Origin: Aptenodytes patagonicus
Taxonomy: Eukaryota > Chordata > Aves > Sphenisciformes > Spheniscidae
Direction of reading: 5' to 3'
Length of the DNA: 64,000 nt
NCBI RefSeq assembly: GCF_965638725.1
Contig: NC_134982.1
Span: forward strand, 124,001-188,000
Within the stretch, counting starts at the first letter, position 1. Each line of letters begins with the position of its first letter. The notes below the pieces were generated by a model that was not told the origin of the DNA, did no database searches, and worked only from the letters and a program-made list of their open reading frames with translations. The position numbers and the translations under genes are program-made. This document shows positions 48,848 through 60,109 of the stretch, piece after piece.

Positions 48848-49360
48848 TCATAGAATGGTTGAGGTTGGAAGGGACCTCTGGAGGTCATCTGGTCCAACCC
48901 CTTGCTCAAGCAGGGTCACCTATGACCAGTTGCCCAGGACCATGTCCAGATGGCTTTTGAATATCTCCAAGGAGGGAGACTCCGCCACCTCTCTGGGCAA
49001 TCTGTGCCAGTGCTAATATTGCCCTCGTGGTGAAAAAGTGGTTCCTGATGTTCAGAGCAAACCTCCCGTGTTTCATTTGGTGCCCATTGCCTCTGGTCCT
49101 GTCACTGGGTATCACTGGAAAGAGCCTGGCCCTCTCTTCTTTATACCCTCCCTTCAGGTATTTATACACATTGGTAAGACCCCCTGAGCCTTCTCTTCCC
49201 CAGGCTGAACAGTCACAGCCTTTCCTCATAGGAGAGATGCTCCAGCCTCTTAATCATCTTTTGTGGCCCTTTGTTGGACTCTCTCCAGTTTGTCCATATC
49301 CCTCTTATGCTGGGGTGCTCAGAATTGGACACAGTACTGCAGGGGTGCCCTCACCAGTGC
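48848..49360 (-). mobile_element. CR1 LINE 3' fragment
   Basis: The element's 3' end is at 'tttcatagaatggttgagg' (48848), a one-unit remnant of the octamer tail. It runs through the antisense 3'UTR phrases ('gaccatgtccagatggctttt', 'ccaaggagggagact', 'gccttctcttccccaggctg') to the 'ttggacacagtactgcagg' block. It is 5'-truncated to about 0.5 kb and non-coding. It differs from the 15.9-kb copy and belongs to another CR1 subfamily or age. Confidence 0.9.
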
Positions 49361-49960
49361 TGATTAGTGTCACCTCTTTATCCAGACCTGCTTCTCCTGC
49401 TCTGTGTTGAGCTGTGCATGGACGGATGCTTCCTGTCGTCCTTACAGTCTGGTCTGTCAGTGCTCTCCTTTGAGGAAAGGTGGCAGCACGTTATCTCCTT
49501 GTCTGACTGTCCAGTCCAGAAAACTACAGGTGAGCAAGGAGCATTGCTTGGCTATAATGTGCTGTAGCCCCACAAAAGGTGTCACGAGCTTGTTCTCCTG
49601 GGAGGCAATGTTCCTCCTTTAGTCTCACGTAGACACACAATGGTACTGGACCTGCTAACATTGTGTGGTGGGAGCATGCTGAGCTGCCGCATCACCTCCG
49701 AGTCAAACAAGGGGGCAGAGTATCTTTCAGGGGATCTCCCTGCTGCCTGCATGTGGAAGTGCATCACACGCTCTGTACTTGGCCCACCGATACCTTGGGA
49801 AGGCAGTGTCAGCTTCCCTCTATTGAAAAAAAATTACAGACCAGGGAGCAACTCAAGGAGAACAGCTTCAGTGGAAAATGAATCATTCTGTTGTTTCTTT
49901 GTTACTAGCTGTGGCACAGCCAATTTCCATTTTATTAACTCAAATAAAAGTATAAACTGA
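49361..49960. other. spacer between CR1 and GRP 3' end
   Basis: About 600 bp with no supported gene or repeat. Short frames only. Confidence 0.5.
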
Positions 49961-49965
49961 GCCTT

Positions 49966-49984
49966 TTTATTAGTACTATTTATT
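49966..49984 (-). terminator. GRP: GRP polyadenylation signals
   Basis: On the minus strand two AATAAA hexamers lie at 49984-49979 and 49971-49966, about 320-340 bp after the GRP stop codon. They make a compact 3'UTR of about 350 bp likely. Confidence 0.65.
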
Positions 49985-50305
49985 GCAAATGTTGAAATGT
50001 CATGTAGTTTCGAACTAAGAGATGAACTGATTAGATAGGTTAAGTCATATAATTAATTGGAAGACCCTTCCATGACAATTATATATATCAAAGCCATTCA
50101 AGTGAGAAAATGCAACCTTGAAAATGAAGTAGAGAGTTTAGTCATTGCTGAAACATACAAGAATACGTGTATTTAGATATTTTACACAAAGGAAATCTTG
50201 TTTACAGAAAAAAAACCTTGTTGATTATCTGAAACAATCAAGTGCTTGTGAAATATAGTCTCTTACAGAAAGTATTCCATTTCTTCATAATTTAGAGACC
50301 TTCTT

Positions 50306-50359
50306 TCAGCTTGGAGTGCTCTCTTTCATATTCACAACTTGAAGCAGATAGTCCATCAT
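50306..50359 (-). CDS. GRP: GRP terminal coding exon, 54 bp
   Basis: On the minus strand, a strong pyrimidine tract and acceptor (tttttctctttttattag) end at 50360. In phase 0 after exon 2 the exon encodes MMDYLLQVVNMKESTPS and TGA (50308-50306). It gives the precursor a C-terminal end, residues 134-150, typical of non-mammalian GRP precursors. The identification rests on the exact phase, the acceptor, and resemblance to the C-terminus I recall for chicken GRP. The intron before it is about 3.3 kb. Confidence 0.85.
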   Translation of the reverse strand: MMDYLLQVVNMKESTPS

Positions 50360-53300
50360 CTAATAAAAAGAGAAAAATATTATTTATAGACCAGTCCCGA
50401 AAAAAGTCATTCACTAAGTTAATAAGCCTAATGTATATCTGCTCTGTGTATTCACATAAGAAACACATTACTAATAATCTTTCCAAAACAGACCTCATTT
50501 GTCTTGGTTAGCGTAATAACCAACTGCCAAAGTAAGAGGAAAGTCATCCTCCCAAATAATTCTGTCTGCCATCTCATTTATATTGTGTCTCATTAGTGTT
50601 AAAAAGCCAAGTCATAGAAACAATTTAAAGCTTATTTTCCAACTTACTTTTACACTTAGGCCAACTTGCAGGAGAGATTTCCCTTCTGATCTTTAACTAC
50701 TTTAACTGTAATTTATTCACAGAATAAAGAGCAGGCAAGATCTTAATTTGCCTGGTATTAACTGAAAACAGAAGAAAATAACGCAGGTGCACCACCCTAA
50801 GCCTAATTCCCAGAACTATTATGCTCATCTCTTTGGCTTTTTTGACTGTGTGTTACAGCACTTTCCCTACTCTGGGTGAGTCTTTTAGGAAAAAAAAAAT
50901 TATTCGTGAGAAATGTACAGCATGGTGTGAGCATTAGTGGTGAATAATGCACTGAATGAATTTGAGCTAATAAGCAAAACCCTGAATTATCTGAAGTACA
51001 TATCTGTATTTACTTCAGCAGCCTTTGGCTTTGGGGATTTCTGGTCTTAATTCAGCTAAATTTGAAAAAGTCCATGAAACAAAGTCCTCATAGTACACTT
51101 CTTCCCTTACGTTTTCACTGCCTTCGCTTATGTTCAGCAGGGGGGAACATAGGGTTGCACACACACAGAGATAGACTCCTCGTGGTTAGCATCTCTGCAG
51201 GTGCATACTCAGTCTACGAGAATTATAGCCCCCTCGATGGTGATATGGTCTTGGGACAGCTATTCTATCAGCTGACAGTAGGGTTCATGATTTGCCTTTT
51301 TTGGTCACATTTCAATACCTCAATCCAACAGGCCATTTCACAGTGAACAGTAACCCACTGTGTATATGGTGTCTGGTTCCTTCTAAAATTAGTTTCTATT
51401 TCAAACTCAAACACAATATGGTTGGAAAAGTATTTAATGCCAAGTACAAATTTCTCATATGCACTGCATCATCACTGTCAGTTTACTCTACCTGGCCATC
51501 TTCCACTGAGGCAGGTAGCTACATTCATCATTCCTGTACATGGACACCTTCATTAGCTGTGGTACAGCAGCACCCTAAACGAAGGTGTTGTCTAACCAAA
51601 GTTTGTGCAACATGGAACCCCTCACATCCAGAAAAATCTACAGAATCAAAATCCAAAGGTCATTTATGCTTGTATCTTGTGTCGCCGTGTACGTGTATGA
51701 CTGAATTTCATATGTATACCAGAATTCCGCCTTTATAAATAAACAAGGCCTCCTTTATTAAAAATAATGATTATAATTATTTAAATGTTTAGGAAACTAT
51801 CACAACCCTCAAAAAAGTAAAGCACATTCCTTTAAATCTTCAGGTCTTCTTCCTCTGGAAGGCAGATCTCAAAAAGGTATATAGCTTAACTCTCAGGTGC
51901 TGGTTTTTTACTTTCTGAAGCCAAAGGAAAAACTATACATCGTATCTTATCTAGGCTGCATATAATCAGGTATTGGAGTCCAACAGTAGGAAAGCACAGG
52001 TTACGTATTACTTTCATGATTATGTTTTACTTCAAGATGGAGACAAAGTAACTGTTGAATGCTGGAAATCAAAGGTTCTATGTCAAAATGATGCTCTGCA
52101 AGTTGTCATATATCTTAGTCACATGAAAGACATGGTTTTTTTACTAATCATTGGAGAAATCTGAATACTTAAGGCAATAATCTCATTATTCCGCATATAT
52201 GTTCAATGTCTGACCACAAAAATGTGGATATTGATTTAGGGTAAAAGTATACACATATGGATATAATTCAGTGTACCGGAGGCAACTTTCAGCCTTCGTA
52301 GGTACAGTTTATTACCAGATACTTTTAGAAGTCAGAATATTTCCCTCTTTACATAGCATAATGGAATTTGTTCATCTAATTTGATTACAAAGCTGCACAC
52401 TGAAGACATGAAGATGAGATAAATAGTTTCCTTTTTATATAGTTATTAATCACAGTTATTATAAGCGTCACTGTCATAAAGCCATAGCCAGAAAGAAACC
52501 TATGGACAGCATTCGTATCAGTGGTGTCAGAGACTTAAATAATGGATTAACTTAATGGGTAAATTTTTACCCATATTCAAGTAAAAAACAAAGCATTCAC
52601 TGAGTTCACTGCACCAGGATTTCAGGAGGGAGACTGGGCTAAAGTTAGCCCAGGGATATTAACTACATCATCTTACAGTAGAATATGGGAAGAAAAAAAA
52701 TCTTCCCATTAATGTCTTTAAGGGGGTGTATTAATCGTTTCATTCTATTTCAATGTCACCCAAAAGAATTCTGCAGCTATATCACCATTACTGTACCTGA
52801 TGCATTATAAAGAAAGGAGTTTTCTAGTAAATTCTGCAATTTACATTATGTCATTTAGACCCTGATTACTTTCTGTAAAACCTTACTGATATCCTTCCAA
52901 ATGTATTTTACAGGATTTTCCAAAAGAATAGGGGTGAATCTGTTCCAAAGTCTTGTTATCTTGTTATATAGTTTTAGTAAGCACACTAACTTGAGGGAAG
53001 AAGTGGGTTCTAGGCACACATTATAGCTTATCAGTAGCCACAGACTCATTTTGCAAGACCACAGATGACTACAGTAGTGGCCAGCACCATCAGCTGGGGG
53101 GAAAAGACTTGCACAAGACAAAGACAGAGCTGGGAACAGAAGAAACTCTCCAACCCAGTTGCTCTATCCACTGATTGGCAGTACCTCACAAGCCACACAA
53201 GATAATGACAGCCAGAACGGCAACCGAGGGAGATGGTCGATATGATGACACAACACCCTTTGCCTTCTTCCTGCCATCTGTATTCACACCTGTTTTTCAC

Positions 53301-53653
53301 ACTAGCTTGCTTGTGCTGAGCTAATACAGAACTTGGTGCTGATGTGGTCACCTGAGCATGAAGTGCTAGAAAAGAAAAGAATGGAACGACCGAGCAACTT
53401 GAAGGGAATCCGGACAAAAAAATCTGCTTAATGCTTGCTGAGTTTATGCCCAGTAGCAAATTAATTCATAAAATTACAATCTGTGAGTGACAATCTGTAA
53501 TCCAGAGTAGAGTCTTACTTTACTGAATGACTAGTCCATGAGATGCATTTCTGCTACTTTTCTGGACAATCCACAAGTTAGAGGAAGCTGATATGTTACT
53601 GTAAAATGAAATTTGAATACATGGAGCATTTTTACAGGTTTTATCTTACTTAC
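50360..53653 (-). other. GRP: GRP intron 2
   Basis: An AT-rich intron of 3.3 kb between GRP exon 2 donor and exon 3 acceptor. I find no other exon that would fit the phase with confidence, no named repeat and no RNA gene. Confidence 0.7.
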
Positions 53654-53904
53654 ATCTTTCCAACTGCTATTGTCATCTGTCTCCCAGGTGTTCCTGGTAT
53701 GCCAGGGAAGCTCTCCTTTTAAAAAGTGAGCACTTTTATTTTCATTCCCTTCCAGCAGCCGTAGCAAATATTTTGAGATTTCTTCCCACTGCAGATAGTC
53801 TTCCAGCTGCTTGATATTTTCAGGTACTGCTGAAAACGGGGTCTTGTTTTCGTCTTCATAAACATAAGGAAAATCTCCAGTGCTCTTTTTCCCCATTAAA
53901 TGTC
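53654..53904 (-). CDS. GRP: GRP coding exon 2 (end of bombesin motif, amidation site, propeptide)
   Basis: The acceptor is tgttacag on the minus strand. The exon completes glycine 50 and encodes residues 51-133. It begins HLMGKKS: HLM ends the active peptide, glycine 54 donates the C-terminal amide, and the dibasic KK is the cleavage site. The remaining propeptide (YVYEDENKTPFSAVPE, QLEDYLQWEEISKYLLRLLE, LPWHTRNTWETDDNSSWKD) is family-typical and hydrophilic. The donor is GAT|GTAAGT at 53653. No disruption is seen. Confidence 0.95.
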
Positions 53905-55468
53905 CTGTAACAACAATGACAGTAGCATGAAATTAACCAAAACAGGTATAACTTTGATTGTTCAAACATCAGCTGGAAGTTGTTATTGACTAATAGTATG
54001 AAGGGAAGGGAAGGGGTTAGATGATGTAAAAGTTGAAGCACAACTGGGATTGGAGATTTTGTCACAGTGTCACACACAATTAATTTCCTCTGTCTCTTAT
54101 GCTAGGTTGTCAGGGAAAACGTTGCTGAGAACGGGGCAGAGATAACCAAGCATTTTGCCTGAAGCTAGGGAGAGGCACCTGGTGAGATTTGCTGGAATAA
54201 GTGGATGGAGAAGCTGTAGGTTTTAGGCTTTCCCTGCCTTGGCGTGGGATGTGGGAACTGTAGTGTAAGCCTATGTTCCAGGGCCTTTCTAGGAGCTAAA
54301 CTGGATGCACTTTTGATATACCATGCTTTACTGTCATCAAAATGAAATCATAGTTGGCTTTAGGCTGCAAAGGAGATGACTGGAAACGGGAGGGGGAGAG
54401 ACAGCACTGGAGGAGCCTCCTCCAGGCTGAGCACCCCAGGGCCCTGGCTGGGACCAGGGCTCCGCAAGGTGTTAGCTGCGCCTTGGGGTGCTGGGGAGCT
54501 CGTGGGTCCCGCCCAGCTGCCTTCGGGATTGGGTCTGGGTTCCCGCATCTATGAAGAAAGGTAGCGGTAGGAAACATAATCGCCAAATAAACACATCAAA
54601 GGTAGCAGGGAAAGCTGCATTACCCCGCACCCTCTGCCCCGCACAAGTGCGGGGTGCTGCGGCGGAGGCCGAAGGCTGTCCGGGACGCGGGTTGCTTCCG
54701 CGGTAGCAGTGCTCCGCACCCGGTGCTCAGGGGCGGGAGACCGCCGGCGGCGGGCCGCCTGCGGCGGCCGGCCCGCTCTCGCACAGGGGGCTGCCGGCCC
54801 TCGGGGAGCGCGGTGCTTCCTGCCCTGCCCCGCCCCGGACCGCCTCCGGGCAGCGCGCAGAGCCCGGCCGGCGTTGGCAGGTACCGGGGAGCGCCCGTCG
54901 GGGACGCGCTCGCACGGCGCTGTCCGCTCCGGGGCGCACGGCGCCGGCAGGACAAGACCGGCCCGGGCCGGGGGGCGCCCGCCGCGCGTGGAGCCGAGCG
55001 GGACCGGCGGGACGCCCAGCACCGGGAGGCGGACGGCGCCGGGCGCAGCTCCGCACGCCCCGCTCCTGCGGGCGCTGCCCGGGGCGGCGCGGCACGGCCC
55101 CGCACCGTGCCGAGGAGCCTGGCGCCGGTGCGAACCCGGCCGGGGACCCTGCCGGCAGCAGCCCGGCGACGGCGGGGACAGCGCAGCCGGCACGGGAGGC
55201 CCGGTGGGACGCTGGGCCGTCGCAACCCTGTCCTCCCGGCCGAGGCCGCCTAGCCGCTGCGGCTGCGTGCCGCTGCCCCCGGAGGCACGGAGGGCCGCCG
55301 CGGAAGCGGCTGAGCGCCGTCGGAGCGGCGCGGCGCCGGGCGGGGCGAGGCGCGGCGCGGACGGGGGCCGGGCGGAGAGAGGGTCGGGCCGGTCCAGCGG
55401 CTGCGCGGCCAGCCGGGGCGGGGAGGGGGCGGGCGGGCTGCCGGGCGCCGGGCGGGACGGAGACTTAC
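53905..55468 (-). other. GRP: GRP intron 1
   Basis: A 1.56-kb intron. Its 5' part (54600-55468) belongs to the CpG island and produces long chance frames on both strands. The rest is ordinary unique sequence. Confidence 0.8.
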
Positions 55469-55616
55469 CCACAGCCCAGTGGCTGCCGCGGGGGTAGATC
55501 TTGGTGAGCGCGGGGGAGCCGCCGGGCTGCAGGGGCGCCGCCCCGCCCTGTGCCGCCAGCAGCGCCAGCGCCAGCAGCGGCAGAGCGCCGGGCCGCCGCG
55601 GGCCGCCGCCGCCCAT
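55469..55616 (-). CDS. GRP: gastrin-releasing peptide precursor, coding exon 1
   Basis: GRP is a bombesin-like neuropeptide that acts on the GRP receptor (BB2) in gut, brain and lung. Three exons join into a 150-residue prepropeptide. This exon encodes residues 1-49 and one base of residue 50: a signal peptide (RRPGALPLLALALLAAQGG), then the mature 27-residue peptide from A27 (APLQPGGSPALTKIYPRGSH...) to M53, finished in exon 2. The neuromedin C part starts at G44 (GSHWAV, then GHLM across the splice), with serine where human has asparagine. The intron therefore splits the bombesin motif between V49 and G50, as in human. The start at 55616 follows a GC-rich leader. Donor G|GTAAGT. Confidence 0.96.
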
Positions 55617-55742
55617 CGTGCCGGTGCCGCTGCCGCCGGTGCCGGTGCCGGTGCCGCCGAGCCGCGCTCCGCTGCGGGCCGGCTCCGGCTCCGTCTGGGC
55701 GAAGCGCTGCCGCCGCTGCCGCCGCTGCTGCCGCCGCCCCCC

Positions 55743-55749
55743 ATTTATA
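55743..55749 (-). promoter_or_regulatory. GRP: GRP TATA box
   Basis: TATAAAT lies on the minus strand in 'ccgtataaatgg', 127-133 bp before the GRP start codon. It predicts a start of transcription near 55715-55720 and a 5'UTR of about 100 bp. It stands out in GC-rich surroundings, so it is a good candidate. Confidence 0.7.
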
Positions 55750-56110
55750 CGGAGCCAGGACCGGGAGCGAGCGGAGCTCCCGCGCCTGACGCCTCCTCAC
55801 GGGGCCGGGGCTGCGGCCGCCCCCAGCCCCCCGTCCTGCCTCTGGCGGGGGCGGGGGCCCCGGCCCCCCGCCCGCCTCCCCGCCCCGGCAGGCTCCCGAG
55901 GCTCAGCCCTCCGCGGCGCCGAGCTACCCTCCCCAGCTGCCGCCGCGGGAGCCCCGGGGCCGGCCCTCGCTCGACAGGCATTCCTGAGGTGTACCGCGCC
56001 GCCGCTGCTCCGCCGTTGCCCGCCCCGCTCGTCCCGTCCGGGGTCCCCTCCGCGCCGTCCTGCCCGCGCGGCGGGCTGGCCCCGGCCCCGTCTGCGCTGA
56101 GCCTGCTTGG

Positions 56111-57036
56111 GCTGGTTCCCGTGCCAGCCCGTTTCTGTGCCAGGCCGCAGGAAGTCGGTCCCTGGGCGCTTTCACACTTCTGGAGAGACCGACCAACGTT
56201 TCCCTTGGGGTTACTTTCTCGATTACATTAGAAAAACAGAAGGTTCTCAGAATTTTGTTTTCCCCTCACCTCCCTTCGTCTTACGCGGTTCGGTGCTCTG
56301 AGGTGGCCTGGGCGACCTGGGACCTCAGAGCATGTGGAACGGATGCTGCCGGTGGTGCTCAACGTGACCGATCAGCCCAGGGCCTCCTCACCTGGGGCGC
56401 TTGTGCGGCGTCGGCAACAGCAACAGGCACCGCACAAGCGCTGATGGAGAGGGGTGGCCCTGCTGCGGGAGCATGCGGTTTGAGAGGAGACACAAGGGGC
56501 TTTGACAGATGCAGAGGAGATGGGTCAGGGAATGCCGATGACACTGTGCGGTTTACCCTCTGCCATGGGGGACTGTGTGTACACGTGTTAAACTTTGCTT
56601 GGTAAAAAGGGTTTCACACTGTCGCCACAGACTGCTGGACCAGGGAGCCAGGGTGACTAAGTTACATTTCTGTTACAGGAACTATTTTTCTGAAGAAGAC
56701 GTTTCTGTTAAAATGAATGTCTTCTTTACGGAAAGCATTAAAATGTTCACAGAGGTGGTTTGCTGCTCTAGACTAAAATGATGGAACAGGTTGAAAAATT
56801 TTTACAGGAAATTATGGAAAAAACAATGCTCCAGCATTTTTTAAGCAGGAGGAATGGCTGTAAAATGACCAAACTCAAAGGAAAACATCACTTGAAGCTC
56901 ATTAAAATAGAAGATCTTGTGCAAAGAGTTTCTTTTAATTTCCAATATCACATAAATTTACTGTCACAGGTGACAGTAATGTGGCTCAGATTTACAGGAC
57001 TTTCTTCTTTCCTTGCACAGAGACCCTGTAAATTTT
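56111..57036. other. GRP upstream spacer
   Basis: About 0.9 kb with no supported exon. It grades from GC-rich into AT-rich sequence before the LTR. Confidence 0.5.
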
Positions 57037-57629
57037 TGTGCTGGTTTTGGCTGGGATAGAGTTAATTTTCTTCACAGTAGCTAGTACGGGACTGTTTCGG
57101 ATTTGTGCTGAAAACAGTGTTGATAACACAGGGATGTTTTAGTTACTGCTGAGCAGTGCTGACACAGAGTCAAGGCCCTTTCTGCTTCTCACCACACCCC
57201 ACCAGCGAGTAGGCTGGGGGTGCACAAGGAGTTGGGAGGGGACACGGCCGGGACAGCTGACCCCAACAGACCAAAAGGATATTCCATACCATGTGACATC
57301 ATGCTCAGCATATAAAGCTGGGGGAAGATGAAGGAAGGGGGGGACGTTTGGAGGGATGGCGTTTGTCTTCCCAAGTCACTGTTACGCGTGATGGAGCCCT
57401 GCTTCCCTGGGGATGGCTGAACACCTGCCTGCCCATGGGAAGGAGCGAATGAATGCCTTGTTTTGCTTTGCTTGCGTGCGTGGCTTTTGCTTTACCTATT
57501 AAACTGTCTTTATCCCAACCCTCGAGTTTTCTCACTTTTACCCTTCCGATTCTCTCCCCCATGCCAGTGGGGGGGAGTGAGCGAGCGGCTGGGTGGTGCT
57601 TAGTTGCTGGCTGGGGTTAAACCACGACA
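57037..57629 (+). mobile_element. solo LTR of an avian endogenous retrovirus
   Basis: A 593-bp unit beginning TGTGCTGGTTTTGGCTGGGA and ending GGTTAAACCACGACA, with TG...CA ends. It has a TATAAA at 57311-57316 and an ATTAAA polyadenylation signal at 57498-57503, in the order expected for U3-R-U5 on the plus strand. The flanks are atttt and acttt, an imperfect 5-bp target duplication. No internal retroviral sequence or second LTR is in the window, so it is a solo LTR left by recombination. The ends match LTRs common in neoavian genomes, probably of the ERVL group. Confidence 0.85.
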
Positions 57630-57634
57630 ACTTT

Positions 57635-59925
57635 TCAGCACTGTAAGGCACCTGGAACTGGCCAACTTTGTAATAGTTAATGGATGAAAAGATTTCCATC
57701 CTGAAGAGGCAGTGTGGAGGAAAGGATGGATGAATCACTGAACGAGACAATATATGACTGTAAAGGCCATGAAGAAGTGGAACACTTAAATGCATACTCA
57801 ACTTCAGGCATGTAAGTAGTTTCACTGAAGTGAAGGTGGATGAGTAGTAGAGGAATACAGTCTTGATGTGCTGTTTGTCCCAGAGGAGAACAGAGACAGG
57901 GATGAAGTCACATGGAATTGGTACAGTTTATGTGATGATTTTGCTGTCTAGAGAACTATGTCAGGAAGTAGGATACACAGTTAACAGAGCTGACTGTAAG
58001 GGACTTGCCAGATCCTTCAGCTAGCCCTGCACGATTGGAGCCGAACTATACCCAATGGAAACTACCATGGATGTGAATTAACATAATTACTGGGCAAACT
58101 ATGTAGTACAATCACTTTTGAAGTCAATTGTGTATCCTACTGTATGAGCTAAATTGTTCCCTTGTTTAATCTTAGTTTATTGCATCTTCTTTTAATGATT
58201 AATGTGATTCATTCTTTTATTTTGGTTATTAATTATGCACTCTTGTTTAATTTACAATAGTATTCTCATGCCTCATCACAGTCATGAGTTTCACTGTGCA
58301 GCCTGCAGTACAGCTACAGACAACGTGTTCTGTGCTGAGTGACAGCTGATCAAATACAATATTGCCATCGGTGGGAAATCCTAATTGTTTATTACAATTC
58401 AAGACAGGAAATTGAAAATTCAGGAAACTGTCCATTTTCAGAAGAAAAAAAAAACAAAGCAAAATATTTGGCTTTCCTAAGCTACAGCGGCTGTACTGGA
58501 AGCCCTCTGACTGTCCTTGCCTCCCCGGGCTGTTGTGCTGGACCTACCTTTGCGTTGGGGCCTCAGCCCTGGGCTGCATCCATCAGTCCTCCCTGTGGCC
58601 TCTGGGACCGTGGTGCACAGCACAGTGCAGCACAGCATGCCCTCTGCACAGCGCGGCTGCTGTTGCCCCTTGTTTCAGCCCTGGTCGCTCCAGAAGCCAC
58701 CGACATGGGTTCCCTCAGACCCTGCTCCACCAGACAGCTGAGCTGAGGGGAAGCCATCAGCAGGTCATCTGCCTGAAACTACCACATGTGCACAAATTGA
58801 CTTAGGAAGTCACTTGTTTCCTAGTACTACGTTTCGCATGGTACTTCTGTTACTTTCAACTGTTTCTGGTATTTTTGCTTCTGTTGCTTTATGTAGAGCT
58901 TATTGAGGATTAACAACATAAAGCAATATTGAAACCTGGTCAATAAGTCATATATAGCTGCATATAACACCTATGCTGCTGGTAAGCTTTGGCTAGTAAT
59001 GCCAAACCATGAATTCTTACTCAGTTCCTTGTTGCCCAGTAGTTGTAAGTCTCTTTTACCACAAACACTATGCAAACAAATAAACTTTTCTCATATTTTG
59101 TATATATAATATGTCCTCATACATTTCATGTGTTAAAGGCTATGCCTTCACATTAAATCTCATTTTGCATTGCCTTGAGCTACTTTAATTTGAGATTGTT
59201 CCTTATACGATCCCATTTTTATACCTTGTATTATGGACTTAATGAAAGTTTAAATTAGTTTGCCCTTTAGGTGATTAAAGTTACAGTGAAAAATACTGAT
59301 TTAAAGAGTTGATCAAATTTGGGTTGGAATTTTCTTCTTAATTAGGATTAGCTTTTTGAGTGGAGGGATATTTTTGCCAAGAAAAACACATTTTCAGGGT
59401 TTTGTCATAAAACAAATACAAAAATCTGTTTAACTCTTCCAAACAATCAAACTGGATTATTTGAAGCAAGCCATCAACAAAAACTCAGTTCGAGGATTTT
59501 CTATTTTTCTGGAAAAGAAAAACAGTAATTTTCCCAAACTAAAGCAACCCTACAGGCCTATTTATCTGTTTTGGTTTTACCTTTGCTTTTATATTGACAG
59601 CCATCATGAGAGCCTTCTCTCTTCATTGAGTATGTTCAACTGAAGTTTATTCTTACTGTTTTCAAAAGAAACAGAGCCTAGTAAGATCTTTAATCCCATA
59701 ATTTGCACACGTGTCTTGATTCATGCATACACAGAACTGACACCCACAATAATGGACCCGAAATACTGAGCCCTCAGCAGGTTCCCAAACCTGTCTGTAG
59801 GCAGTGTTAGAGGCAGGCTTGTATTTTTCCAAAGCAGCCTAGGCTGCACGATTTATGCTTTCCCCAAAATATATTGCATTATTTGTAATATGTGCTGGAC
59901 ACATCACAAACTCTGCTTCACTTAC
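57635..59925. other. intergenic stretch right of the LTR
   Basis: About 2.3 kb with no gene or repeat that I can name. A GC-rich patch at 58480-58760 has chance frames. The next exon of the unidentified minus-strand gene, if any, would lie here or further left, but I cannot find it. Confidence 0.45.
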
Positions 59926-60109
59926 CTGCAAGATAGAGCTGGGGCTTTCTTCTGCCCGGTGAAATGCCTGCATGGCTTTTGGGATCAAAACATCTATCAG
60001 GACATTCTTAGGACCTTCCTCATCCTCTGTCAGAATGACTGGCAGTTTTTCAACCAAAAATTCATCAGCGCCCAGGGGGTTGGGGTAAACTGCCTCACTC
60101 TTCCACATC
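59926..60109 (-). CDS. unidentified coding-like exon, 61 codons
   Basis: On the minus strand a 184-bp segment lies between an acceptor (ctctgccactacag) and a consensus donor (CAG|GTAAGT). It is open throughout, reading MWKSEAVYPNPLGADEFLVE, then KLPVILTEDEEGPKNVLIDV, then LIPKAMQAFHRAEESPSSIL and Q. The composition is protein-like, with balanced charge and hydrophobic heptads, and not low-complexity. The first base completes a codon begun in an upstream exon (higher coordinate); the end is phase 0. I do not recognise the family. It is not SEC11C, the human neighbour of GRP. It could be an exon of an unrecognised gene or a pseudoexon. Confidence 0.5.

Larger units (their letters stand above)
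54610..56110. promoter_or_regulatory. GRP: CpG island over GRP promoter and exon 1
   Basis: A dense CpG region covering GRP intron 1 (5' part), exon 1, 5'UTR and about 400 bp upstream. Long open frames on both strands here are by-products of the base composition. Confidence 0.85.

Noticed and set aside
48147-49016. 289-codon plus-strand frame across the orphan CpG island
   Set aside because: Its C-terminal part is antisense CR1 3' sequence, so it is not a conserved protein.
54549-55468. Continuation of the GRP exon 1 frame for 300 more codons on the minus strand
   Set aside because: It runs past a good GTAAGT donor into GC-rich intron. The true precursor continues at 53904 with HLMGKKS.
55479-56231. 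250-codon plus-strand frame opposite GRP exon 1
   Set aside because: Arg/Pro/Ala-rich composition typical of CpG islands; no domain and no family resemblance.
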